Assembly (NCBI GenBank): GCA_001586965.3
Contig: LUCW03000399.1
Coordinates: 1-27,269 of the forward strand
Length of the DNA: 27,269 bases
DNA from: Sphaeroforma sirkka
Taxonomy: Eukaryota > Opisthokonta > Ichthyosporea > Ichthyophonida
Reading direction: 5' to 3'
Position 1 is the first letter of the stretch; every line of letters begins with the position of its first letter. Shown here one piece after another: positions 9,301-22,200 of this stretch. Both the position numbers and the translations under genes were made by a program. The notes beneath the pieces were generated by a model. That model was not told where the DNA came from. It searched no databases and saw nothing but the letters and a program-made list of their open reading frames with translations.

Positions 9301-9902
9301 CGGTCACGTACTGCAAATATTTCAATCCGTATAGGTACGAACCAGAAGAGCCCAGATAGAAGGTTTCTTAGCCGTTGGCCAACGATATATAGACTAGACC
9401 GGTCACGTACTGCAAATATTTCAATCCGTATAGGTACGAACCATAAAGGCCCAGATAGAAGGTTTCTTAGCCGTTGGCCAACGATATATAGACTAGACCG
9501 GTCACGTACTGCAATTATTTCAATCCGTATAGGTACGAACCATAAGGGCCCAGATAGAAGGTTTCTTAGCCGTTGGCCAACGATATATAGACTAGACCGG
9601 TCACGTACTGCAAATATTTCAATCCGTATAGGTACGAACCATAAGAGCCCAGATAGAAGGTTTCTTAGCCGTTGGCCAACGATATATAGACTAGACCGGT
9701 CACGTACTGCAAATATTTCAATCCGTATAGGTACGAACCAGAAGAGCCCAGATAGAAGGTTTCTTAGCCGTTGGCCAACGATATATAGACTAGACCGGTC
9801 ACGTACTGCAAATATTTCAATCCGTATAGGTACGAACCAGAAGAGCCCAGATAGAAGGTTTCTTAGCCGTTGGCCAACGATATATAGACTAGACCGGTCA
9901 CG
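6336..9902. repeat. Satellite block 2: transition units (CTGTAA/CTGCAA, CATAAG/CAGAAG, GGGCCC/GAGCCC mixed)
   Basis: CTGCAA first appears at 6336, alternates with CTGTAA until about 8126, and is then fixed. CAGAAG first appears near 7450 and AAGAGCCC near 7167; both mix with the older forms here. GACCGGTCACGTAC is still universal. The intermixing argues for exchange between units rather than a single junction of two pre-formed arrays. Confidence 0.8.
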
Positions 9903-12083
9903 CACTGCAAATATTTCAATCCGTATAGGTACGAACCAGAAGAGCCCAGATAGAAGGTTTCTTAGCCGTTGGCCAACGATATATAGACTAGAGACCGGTC
10001 ACACTGCAAATATTTCAATCCGTATAGGTAGGAACGAACCAGAAGAGCCCAGATAGAAGGTTTCTTAGCCGTTGGCCAACGATATATAGACTAGACCGGT
10101 CACGCACTGCAAATATTTCAATCCGTATAGGAATGAACCAGAAGAGCCCAGATAGAAGGTTTCTTAGCCGTTGGCCAACGATATATAGACTAGACCGGTC
10201 ACGTACTGCAAATATTTCAATCCGTATAGGTACGAACCAGAAGAGCCCAGATAGAAGGTTTCTTAGCCGTTGGCCAACGATATATAGACTAGACCGGTCA
10301 CGTACTGCAAAAATATTTCAATCCGTATAGGTATGAACCAGAAGAGCCCAGATAGAAGGTTTCTTAGCCGTTGGCCAACGATATATAGACTAGACCGGTC
10401 ACGTACTGCAAATATTTCAATCCGTATAGGTACGAACCATAAAGAGCCCAGATAGAAGGTTTCTTAGCCGTTGGCCAACGATATATAGACTAGACCGGTC
10501 ACGTACTGCAAATATTTCAATCCGTATAGGTACGAACCAGAAGAAGGCCCAGATAGAAGGTTTCTTAGCCGTTGGCCAACGATATATAGACTAGACCGGT
10601 CACGCACTGCAAATATTTCAATCCGTATAGGTACGAACCAGAAGAGCCCAGATAGAAGGTTTCTTAGCCGTTGGCCAACGATATATAGACTAGACCGGTC
10701 ACGCACTGCAAATATTTCAATCCGTATAGGTATGAACCAGAAGAGCCCAGATAGAAGGTTTCTTAGCCGTTGGCCAACGATATATAGACTAGACCGGTCA
10801 CGTACTGCAAATATTTCAATCCGTATAGGTACGAACCAGAAGAGCCCAGATAGAAGGTTTCTTAGCCGTTGGCCAACGATATATAGACTAGACCGGTCAC
10901 GTACTGCAAATATTTCAATCCGTATAGGTACGAACCAGAAGAGCCCAGATAGAAGGTTTCTTAGCCGTTGGCCAACGATATATAGACTAGACCGGTCACG
11001 TACTGCAAATATTTCAATCCGTATAGGTATGAACCAGAAGAGCCCAGATAGAAGGTTTTCTTAGCCGTTGGCCAACGATATATAGACTAGACCGGTCACG
11101 CACTGCAAATATTTCAATCCGTATAGGTATGAACCAGAAGAGCCCAGATAGAAGGTTTCTTAGCCGTTGGCCAACGATATATAGACTAGACCGGTCACGC
11201 ACTGCAAATATTTCAATCCGTATAGGTACGAACCAGAAGAGCCCAGATAGAAGGTTTCTTAGCCGTTGGCCAACGATATATAGACTAGACCGGTCACGCA
11301 CTGCAAATATTTCAATCCGTATAGGTATGAACCAGAAGAGCCCAGATAGAAGGTTTCTTAGCCGTTGGCCAACGATATATATAGACTAGACCGGTCACGC
11401 ACTGCAAATATTTCAATCCGTATAGGTACGAACCAGAAGAGCCCAGATAGAAGGTTTCTTAGCCGTTGGCCAACGATATATAGACTAGACCGGTCACGCA
11501 CTGCAAATATTTCAATCCGTATAGGTACGAACCAGAAGAGCCCAGATAGAAGGTTTCTTAGCCGTTGGCCAACGATATATAGACTAGACCGGTCACGCAC
11601 TGCAAATATTTCAATCCGTATAGGTACGAACCAGAAGAGCCCAGATAGAAGGTTTCTTAGCCGTTGGCCAACGATATATAGACTAGACCGGTCACGTACT
11701 GCAAATATTTCAATCCGTATAGGTACGAACCAGAAGAGCCCAGATAGAAGGTTTCTTAGCCGTTGGCCAACGATATATAGACTAGACCGGTCACGCACTG
11801 CAAATATTTCAATCCGTATAGGTACGAACCAGAAGAGCCCAGATAGAAGGTTTCTTAGCCGTTGGCCAACGATATATAGACTAGACCGGTCACGCACTGC
11901 AAATATTTCAATCCGTATAGGTACGAACCAGAAGAGCCCAGATAGAAGGTTTCTTAGCCGTTGGCCAACGATATATAGACTAGACCGGTCACGCACTGCA
12001 AATATTTCAATCCGTATAGGTACGAACCAGAAGAGCCCAGATAGAAGGTTTCTTAGCCGTTGGCCAACGATATATAGACTAGA
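9903..12083. repeat. Satellite block 3: CAGAAGAGCCC nearly fixed, CACGTAC giving way to CACGCAC
   Basis: CACGCAC first appears at 9903 and the last CACGTAC is near 11697. The last CATAA-type unit is near 10439. Small insertions cluster near 9990-10030, 10440 and 10545. GACCGG is still universal apart from the end of the block. Confidence 0.8.
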
Positions 12084-14658
12084 TCGGTCACGCACTGCAA
12101 ATATTTCAATCCGTATAGGTACGAACCAGAAGAGCCCAGATAGAAGGTTTCTTAGCCGTTGGCCAACGATATATAGACTAGACCGGTCACACTGCAAATA
12201 TTTCAATCCGTATAGGTACGAACCAGAAGAGCCCAGATAGAAGGTTTCTTAGCCGTTGGCCAACGATATATAGACTAGATCGGTCACGCACTGCAAATAT
12301 TTCAATCCGTATAGGTACGAACCAGAAGAGCCCAGATAGAAGGTTTCTTAGCCGTTGGCCAACGATATATAGACTAGACCGGTCACGCACTGCAAATATT
12401 TCAATCCGTATAGGTACGAACCAGAAGAGCCCAGATAGAAGGTTTCTTAGCCGTTGGCCAACGATATATAGACTAGACCGGTCACGCACTGCAAAATATT
12501 TCAATCCGTATAGGTACGAACCAGAAGAGCCCAGATAGAAGGTTTCTTAGCCGTTGGCCAACGATATATAGACTAGATCGGTCACGCACTGCAAATATTT
12601 CAATCCGTATAGGTACGAACCAGAAGAGCCCAGATAGAAGGTTTCTTAGCCGTTGGCCAACGATATATAGACTAGACCGGTCACGCACTGCAAATATTTC
12701 AATCCGTATAGGTACGAACCAGAAGAGCCCAGATAGAAGGTTTCTTAGCCGTTGGCCAACGATATATAGACTAGACCGGTCACGCACTGCAAATATTTCA
12801 ATCCGTATAGGTACGAACCAGAAGAGCCCAGATAGAAGGTTTCTTAGCCGTTGGCCAACGATATATAGACTAGACCGGTCACGCACTGCAAATATTTCAA
12901 TCCGTATAGGTACGAACCAGAAGAGCCCAGATAGAAGGTTTCTTAGCCGTTGGCCAACGATATATAGACTAGACCGGTCACGCACTGCAAATATTTCAAT
13001 CCGTATAGGTACGAACCAGAAGAGCCCAGATAGAAGGTTTCTTAGCCGTTGGCCAACGATATATAGACTAGATCGGTCACGCACTGCAAATATTTCAATC
13101 CGTATAGGTACGAACCAGAAGAGCCCAGATAGAAGGTTTCTTAGCCGTTGGCCAACGATATATAGACTAGACCGGTCACGCACTGCAAATATTTCAATCC
13201 GTATAGGTACGAACCAGAAGAGCCCAGATAGAAGGTTTCTTAGCCGTTGGCCAACGATATATAGACTAGACCGGTCACGCACTGCAAATATTTCAATCCG
13301 TATAGGTACGAACCAGAAGAGCCCAGATAGAAGGTTTCTTAGCCGTTGGCCAACGATATATAGACTAGACCGGTCACGCACTGCAAATATTTCAATCCGT
13401 ATAGGTACGAACCAGAAGAGCCCAGATAGAAGGTTTCTTAGCCGTTGGCCAACGATATATAGACTAGACCGGTCACGCACTGCAAATATTTCAATCCGTA
13501 TAGGTACGAACCAGAAGAGCCCAGATAGAAGGTTTCTTAGCCGTTGGCCAACGATATATAGACTAGACCGGTCACGCACTGCAAATATTTCAATCCGTAT
13601 AGGTACGAACCAGAAGAGCCCAGATAGAAGGTTTCTTAGCCGTTGGCCAACGATATATAGACTAGATCGGTCACGCACTGCAAATATTTCAATCCGTATA
13701 GGTACGAACCAGAAGAGCCCAGATAGAAGGTTTCTTAGCCGTTGGCCAACGATATATAGACTAGACCGGTCACGCACTGCAAATATTTCAATCCGTATAG
13801 GTACGAACCAGAAGAGCCCAGATAGAAGGTTTCTTAGCCGTTGGCCAACGATATATAGACTAGACCGGTCACGCACTGCAAATATTTCAATCCGTATAGG
13901 TACGAACCAGAAGAGCCCAGATAGAAGGTTTCTTAGCCGTTGGCCAACGATATATAGACTAGATCGGTCACGCACTGCAAATATTTCAATCCGTATAGGT
14001 ACGAACCAGAAGAGCCCAGATAGAAGGTTTCTTAGCCGTTGGCCAACGATATATAGACTAGATCGGTCACGCACTGCAAATATTTCAATCCGTATAGGTA
14101 CGAACCAGAAGAGCCCAGATAGAAGGTTTCTTAGCCGTTGGCCAACGATATATAGACTAGATCGGTCACACACTGCAAATATTTCAATCCGTATAGGTAC
14201 GAACCAGAAGAGCCCAGATAGAAGGTTTCTTAGCCGTTGGCCAACGATATATAGACTAGATCGGTCACGCACTGCAAATATTTCAATCCGTATAGGTACG
14301 AACCAGAAGAGCCCAGATAGAAGGTTTCTTAGCCGTTGGCCAACGATATATAGACTAGATCGGTCACGCACTGCAAATATTTCAATCCGTATAGGTACGA
14401 ACCAGAAGAGCCCAGATAGAAGGTTTCTTAGCCGTTGGCCAACGATATATAGACTAGATCGGTCACGCACTGCAAATATTTCAATCCGTATAGGTACGAA
14501 CCAGAAGAGCCCAGATAGAAGGTTTCTTAGCCGTTGGCCAACGATATATAGACTAGATCGGTCACGCACTGCAAATATTTCAATCCGTATAGGTATGAAC
14601 CAGAAGAGCCCAGATAGAAGGTTTCTTAGCCGTTGGCCAACGATATATAGACTAGACC
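12084..14658. repeat. Satellite block 4: GACCGG/GATCGG mixed on CACGCAC background
   Basis: GATCGG first appears at about 12084, alternates with GACCGG, and the last GACCGG is at about 14658. The change destroys the GACCGGTC palindrome. All other diagnostic sites are already in their right-hand state. Confidence 0.8.
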
Positions 14659-17600
14659 GGTCACGCACTGCAAATATTTCAATCCGTATAGGTACGAACC
14701 AGAAGAGCCCAGATAGAAGGTTTCTTAGCCGTTGGCCAACGATATATAGACTAGATCGGTCACGCACTGCAAATATTTCAATCCGTATAGGTACGAACCA
14801 GAAGAGCCCAGATAGAAGGTTTCTTAGCCGTTGGCCAACGATATATAGACTAGATCGGTCACGCACTGCAAATATTTCAATCCGTATAGGTACGAACCAG
14901 AAGAGCCCAGATAGAAGGTTTCTTAGCCGTTGGCCAACGATATATAGACTAGATCGGTCACGCACTGCAAATATTTCAATCCGTATAGGTACGAACCAGA
15001 AGAGCCCAGATAGAAGGTTTCTTAGCCGTTGGCCAACGATATATAGACTAGATCGGTCACGCACTGCAAATATTTCAATCCGTATAGGTACGAACCAGAA
15101 GAGCCCAGATAGAAGGTTTCTTAGCCGTTGGCCAACGATATATAGACTAGCCCGGTCACGCACTGCAAATATTTCAATCCGTATAGGTAGAACAGAAGAG
15201 CCCAGATAGAAGGTTTCTTAGCCGTTGGCCAACGATATATAGACTAGATCGGTCACGCACTGCAAATATTTCAATCCGTATAGGTACGAACCAGAAGAGC
15301 CCAGATAGAAGGTTTCTTAGCCGTTGGCCAACGATATATAGACTAGATCGGTCACGCACTGCAAATATTTCAATCCGTATAGGTACGAACCAGAAGAGCC
15401 CAGATAGAAGGTTTCTTAGCCGTTGGCCAACGATATATAGACTAGATCGGTCACGCACTGCAAATATTTCAATCCGTATAGGTACGAACCAGAAGAGCCC
15501 AGATAGAAGGTTTCTTAGCCGTTGGCCAACGAGATATAGACTTGCCCGGTCACGCACTGCAAATATTTCAATCCGTATAGGTACGAACCAGAAGAGCCCA
15601 GATAGAAGGTTTCTTAGCCGTTGGCCAACGATATATAGACTAGATCGGTCACGCACTGCAAATATTTCAATCCGTATAGGTACGAACCAGAAGAGCCCAG
15701 ATAGAAGGTTTCTTAGCCGTTGGCCAACGATATATAGACTAGATCGGTCACGCACTGCAAATATTTCAATCCGTATAGGTACGAACCAGAAGAGCCCAGA
15801 TAGAAGGTTTCTTAGCCGTTGGCCAACGATATATAGACTAGATCGGTCACGCACTGCAAATATTTCAATCCGTATAGGTACGAACCAGAAGAGCCCAGAT
15901 AGAAGGTTTCTTAGCCGTTGGCCAACGATATATAGACTAGATCGGTCACGCACTGCAAATATTTCAATCCGTATAGGTACGAACCAGAAGAGCCCAGATA
16001 GAAGGTTTCTTAGCCGTTGGCCAACGATATATAGACTAGATCGGTCACGCACTGCAAATATTTCAATCCGTATAGGTACGAACCAGAAGAGCCCAGATAG
16101 AAGGTTTCTTAGCCGTTGGCCAACGATATATAGACTAGATCGGTCACGCACTGCAAATATTTCAATCCGTATAGGTATGAACCAGAAGAGCCCAGATAGA
16201 AGGTTTCTTAGCCGTTGGCCAACGATATATAGACTAGCCCGGTCACGCACTGCAAATATTTCAATCCGTATAGGTACGAACCAGAAGAGCCCAGATAGAA
16301 GGTTTCTTAGCCGTTGGCCAACGATATATAGACTAGATCGGTCACGCACTGCAAATATTTCAATCCGTATAGGTACGAACCAGAAGAGCCCAGATAGAAG
16401 GTTTCTTAGCCGTTGGCCAACGATATATAGACTAGATCGGTCACGCACTGCAAATATTTCAATCCGTATAGGTATGAACCAGAAGAGCCCAGATAGAAGG
16501 TTTCTTAGCCGTTGGCCAACGATATATAGACTAGATCGGTCACGCACTGCAAATATTTCAATCCGTATAGGTACGAACCAGAAGAGCCCAGATAGAAGGT
16601 TTCTTAGCCGTTGGCCAACGATATATAGACTAGATCGGTCACGCACTGCAAATATTTCAATCCGTATAGGTACGAACCAGAAGAGCCCAGATAGAAGGTT
16701 TCTTAGCCGTTGGCCAACGATATATAGACTAGATCGGTCACGCACTGCAAATATTTCAATCCGTATAGGTACGAACCAGAAGAGCCCAGATAGAAGGTTT
16801 CTTAGCCGTTGGCCAACGATATATAGACTAGATCGGTCACGCACTGCAAATATTTCAATCCGTATAGGTACGAACCAGAAGAGCCCAGATAGAAGGTTTC
16901 TTAGCCGTTGGCCAACGATATATAGACTAGATCGGTCACGCACTGCAAATATTTCAATCCGTATAGGTACGAACCAGAAGAGCCCAGATAGAAGGTTTCT
17001 TAGCCGTTGGCCAACGATATATAGACTAGATCGGTCACGCACTGCAAATATTTCAATCCGTATAGGTACGAACCAGAAGAGCCCAGATAGAAGGTTTCTT
17101 AGCCGTTGGCCAACGATATATAGACTTGCCCGGTCACGCACTGCAAATATTTCAATCCGTATAGGTACGAACCAGAAGAGCCCAGATAGAAGGTTTCTTA
17201 GCCGTTGGCCAACGATATATAGACTAGATCGGTCACGCACTGCAAATATTTCAATCCGTATAGGTACGAACCAGAAGAGCCCAGATAGAAGGTTTCTTAG
17301 CCGTTGGCCAACGATATATAGACTAGATCGGTCACGCACTGCAAATATTTCAATCCGTATAGGTACGAACCAGAAGAGCCCAGATAGAAGGTTTCTTAGC
17401 CGTTGGCCAACGATATATAGACTAGATCGGTCACGCACTGCAAATATTTCAATCCGTATAGGTACGAACCAGAAGAGCCCAGATAGAAGGTTTCTTAGCC
17501 GTTGGCCAACGAGATATAGACTTGCCCGGTCACGCACTGCAAATATTTCAAATATTTCAATCCGTATAGGTACGAACCAGAAGAGCCCAGATAGAAGGTT

Positions 17601-19099
17601 TCTTAGCCGTTGGCCAACGATATATAGACTAGATCGGTCACGCACTGCAAATATTTCAATCCGTATAGGTACGAACCAGAAGAGCCCAGATAGAAGGTTT
17701 CTTAGCCGTTGGCCAACGATATATAGACTAGATCGGTCACGCACTGCAAATATTTCAATCCGTATAGGTACGAACCAGAAGAGCCCAGATAGAAGGTTTC
17801 TTAGCCGTTGGCCAACGATATATAGACTAGATCGGTCACGCACTGCAAATATTTCAATCCGTATAGGTATGAACCAGAAGAGCCCAGATAGAAGGTTTCT
17901 TAGCCGTTGGCCAACGATATATAGACTAGATCGGTCACGCACTGCAAATATTTCAATCCGTATAGGTACGAACCAGAAGAGCCCAGATAGAAGGTTTCTT
18001 AGCCGTTGGCCAACGATATATAGACTAGATCGGTCACGCACTGCAAATATTTCAATCCGTATAGGTACGAACCAGAAGAGCCCAGATAGAAGGTTTCTTA
18101 GCCGTTGGCCAACGATATATAGACTAGATCGGTCACGCACTGCAAATATTTCAATCCGTATAGGTACGAACCAGAAGAGCCCAGATAGAAGGTTTCTTAG
18201 CCGTTGGCCAACGATATATAGACTAGATCGGTCACGCACTGCAAATATTTCAATCCGTATAGGTACGAACCAGAAGAGCCCAGATAGAAGGTTTCTTAGC
18301 CGTTGGCCAACGATATATAGACTAGATCGGTCACGCACTGCAAATATTTCAATCCGTATAGGTACGAACCAGAAGAGCCCAGATAGAAGGTTTCTTAGCC
18401 GTTGGCCAACGATATATAGACTAGATCGGTCACGCACTGCAAATATTTCAATCCGTATAGGTACGAACCAGAAGAGCCCAGATAGAAGGTTTCTTAGCCG
18501 TTGGCCAACGATATATAGACTAGCCCGGTCACGCACTGCAAATATTTCAATCCGTATAGGTACGAACCAGAAGAGCCCAGATAGAAGGTTTCTTAGCCGT
18601 TGGCCAACGATATATAGACTAGATCGGTCACGCACTGCAAATATTTCAATCCGTATAGGTATGAACCAGAAGAGCCCAGATAGAAGGTTTCTTAGCCGTT
18701 GGCCAACGATATATAGACTAGATCGGTCACGCACTGCAAATATTTCAATCCGTATAGGTACGAACCAGAAGAGCCCAGATAGAAGGTTTCTTAGCCGTTG
18801 GCCAACGATATATAGACTAGATCGGTCACGCACTGCAAATATTTCAATCCGTATAGGTACGAACCAGAAGAGCCCAGATAGAAGGTTTCTTAGCCGTTGG
18901 CCAACGATATATAGACTAGATCGGTCACGCACTGCAAATATTTCAATCCGTATAGTACGAACCAGAAGAGCCCAGATAGAAGGTTTCTTAGCCGTTGGCC
19001 AACGATATATAGACTAGATCGGTCACGCACTGCAAATATTTCAATCCGTATAGGTACGAACCAGAAGAGCCCAGATAGAAGGTTTCTTAGCCGTTGGCC

Positions 19100-19210
19100 A
19101 AGATAGGTTTCTCGGTCACGCACTGCAAATATTTGGCCGTAACGTACGAATAGAAGAGCCCAGATAGAAGGTTTCACTTAGCACTGCGATATATAAATAT
19201 TCACGCACTG
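19100..19210. repeat. Scrambled satellite units
   Basis: Between two regular units, fragments appear out of order: AGATAGGTTTCTCGGTCACG, then ATTTGGCCGTAACGTACG, then GGTTTCACTTAGCACTGCG and ATATAAATATTCACGC. Every piece resembles part of the 99 bp unit, so this is rearranged satellite, not inserted foreign DNA. It may be a repair scar or a consensus-calling error in the repeat. Confidence 0.75.
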
Positions 19211-22200
19211 CAAATATTTCAATCCGTATAGGTACGAACCAGAAGAGCCCAGATAGAAGGTTTCTTAGCCGTTGGCCAACGATATATAGACTAGATCGGT
19301 CACGCACTGCAAATATTTCAATCCGTATAGGTACGAACCAGAAGAGCCCAGATAGAAGGTTTCTTAGCCGTTGGCCAACGATATATAGACTAGATCGGTC
19401 ACGCACTGCAAATATTTCAATCCGTATAGGTACGAACCAGAAGAGCCCAGATAGAAGGTTTCTTAGCCGTTGGCCAACGATATATAGACTAGATCGGTCA
19501 CGCACTGCAAATATTTCAATCCGTATAGGTACGAACCAGAAGAGCCCAGATAGAAGGTTTCTTAGCCGTTGGCCAACGATATATAGACTAGATCGGTCAC
19601 GCACTGCAAATATTTCAATCCGTATAGGTACGAACCAGAAGAGCCCAGATAGAAGGTTTCTTAGCCGTTGGCCAACGATATATAGACTAGATCGGTCACG
19701 CACTGCAAATATTTCAATCCGTATAGGTACGAACCAGAAGAGCCCAGATAGAAGGTTTCTTAGCCGTTGGCCAACGATATATAGACTAGATCGGTCACGC
19801 ACTGCAAATATTTCAATCCGTATAGGTACGAACCAGAAGAGCCCAGATAGAAGGTTTCTTAGCCGTTGGCCAACGATATATAGACTAGATCGGTCACGCA
19901 CTGCAAATATTTCAATCCGTATAGGTACGAACCAGAAGAGCCCAGATAGAAGGTTTCTTAGCCGTTGGCCAACGATATATAGACTTGATCGGTCACGCAC
20001 TGCAAATATTTCAATCCGTATAGGTACGAACCAGAAGAGCCCAGATAGAAGGTTTCTTAGCCGTTGGCCAACGATATATAGACTAGATCGGTCACGCACT
20101 GCAAATATTTCAATCCGTATAGGTACGAACCAGAAGAGCCCAGATAGAAGGTTTCTTAGCCGTTGGCCAACGATATATAGACTGCCCGGTCACGCACTGC
20201 AAATATTTCAATCCGTATAGGTACAGAACCAGAAGAGCCCAGATAGAAGGTTTCTTAGCCGTTGGCCAACGATATATAGACTAGATCGGTCACGCACTGC
20301 AAATATTTCAATCCGTATAGGTACGAACCAGAAGAGCCCAGATAGAAGGTTTCTTAGCCGTTGGCCAACGATATATAGACTAGATCGGTCACGCACTGCA
20401 AATATTTCAATCCGTATAGGTACGAACCAGAAGAGCCCAGATAGAAGGTTTCTTAGCCGTTGGCCAACGATATATAGACTTGCCCGGTCACTGCACTGCA
20501 AATATTTCAATCCGTATAGGTACGAACCAGAAGAGCCCAGATAGAAGGTTTCTTAGCCGTTGGCCAACGATATATAGACTAGATCGGTCACGCACTGCAA
20601 ATATTTCAATCCGTATAGGTACGAACCAGAAGAGCCCAGATAGAAGGTTTCTTAGCCGTTGGCCAACGATATATAGACTAGATCGGTCACGCACTGCAAA
20701 TATTTCAATCCGTATAGGTACGAACCAGAAGAGCCCAGATAGAAGGTTTCTTAGCCGTTGGCCAACGATATATAGACTTGATCGGTCACGCACTGCAAAT
20801 ATTTCAATCCGTATAGGTACGAACCAGAAGAGCCCAGATAGAAGGTTTCTTAGCCGTTGGCCAACGATATATAGACTAGATCGGTCACGCACTGCAAATA
20901 TTTCAATCCGTATAGGTACGAACCAGAAGAGCCCAGATAGAAGGTTTCTTAGCCGTTGGCCAACGATATATAGACTAGATCGGTCACGCACTGCAAATAT
21001 TTCAATCCGTATAGGTACGAACCAGAAGAGCCCAGATAGAAGGTTTCTTAGCCGTTGGCCAACGATATATAGACTAGATCGGTCACGCACTGCAAATATT
21101 TCAATCCGTATAGGTACGAACCAGAAGAGCCCAGATAGAAGGTTTCTTAGCCGTTGGCCAACGATATATAGACTAGATCGGTCACGCACTGCAAATATTT
21201 CAATCCGTATAGGTACGAACCAGAAGAGCCCAGATAGAAGGTTTCTTAGCCGTTGGCCAAACGATATATAGACTAGATCGGTCACGCACTGCAAATATTT
21301 CAATCCGTATAGGTACGAACCAGAAGAGCCCAGATAGAAGGTTTCTTAGCCGTTGGCCAACGATATATAGACTAGATCGGTCACGCACTGCAAATATTTC
21401 AATCCGTATAGGTACGAACCAGAAGAGCCCAGATAGAAGGTTTCTTAGCCGTTGGCCAACGATATATAGACTAGATCGGTCACGCACTGCAAATATTTCA
21501 ATCCGTATAGGTACGAACCAGAAGAGCCCAGATAGAAGGTTTCTTAGCCGTTGGCCAACGATATATAGTATAGATGCCCGGTCACGCACTGCAAATATTT
21601 GCAAATATTTCAATCCGTATAGGTACGAACCAGAAGAGCCCAGATAGAAGGTTTCTTAGCCGTTGGCCAACGATATATAGACTAGATCGGTCACGCACTG
21701 CAAATAATATTTCAATCCGTATAGGTACGAACGAACCAGAAGAGCCCAGATAGAAGGTTTCTTAGCCGTTGGCCAACGATATATAGACTAGATCGGTCAC
21801 GCACTGCAAATATTTCAATCCGTATCCGTATAGGTACGAACCAGAAGAGCCCAGATAGAAGGTTTCTTAGCCGTTGGCCAACGATATATAGACTAGATCG
21901 GTCACGCACTGCAAATATTTCAATCCGTATAGGTACGAACCAGAAGAGCCCAGATAGAAGGTTTCTTAGCCGTTGGCCAACGATATATAGACTAGATCGG
22001 TCACGCACTGCAAATATTTCAATCCGTATAGGTATGAACCAGAAGAGCCCAGATAGAAGGTTTCTTAGCCGTTGGCCAACGATATATAGACTAGATCGGT
22101 CACGCACTGCAAATATTTCAATCCGTATAGGTACGAACCAGAAGAGCCCAGATAGAAGGTTTCTTAGCCGTTGGCCAACGATATATAGACTAGATCGGTC

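Noticed and set aside
17041..17139. CENP-B box in the satellite unit
   Set aside because: The minus strand has TTCG-N5-A-N2-CGG, but the required spacing is TTCG-N4-A-N2-CGGG; it is off by one base and lacks the last G.
15174..18932. A giant 33-residue-repeat protein gene on the minus strand (and its plus-strand counterpart)
   Set aside because: Both strands are open at once only because the unit is a multiple of three and lacks stops in those frames; there is no dedicated start, no promoter, and uncompensated indels interrupt the frames elsewhere in the array.
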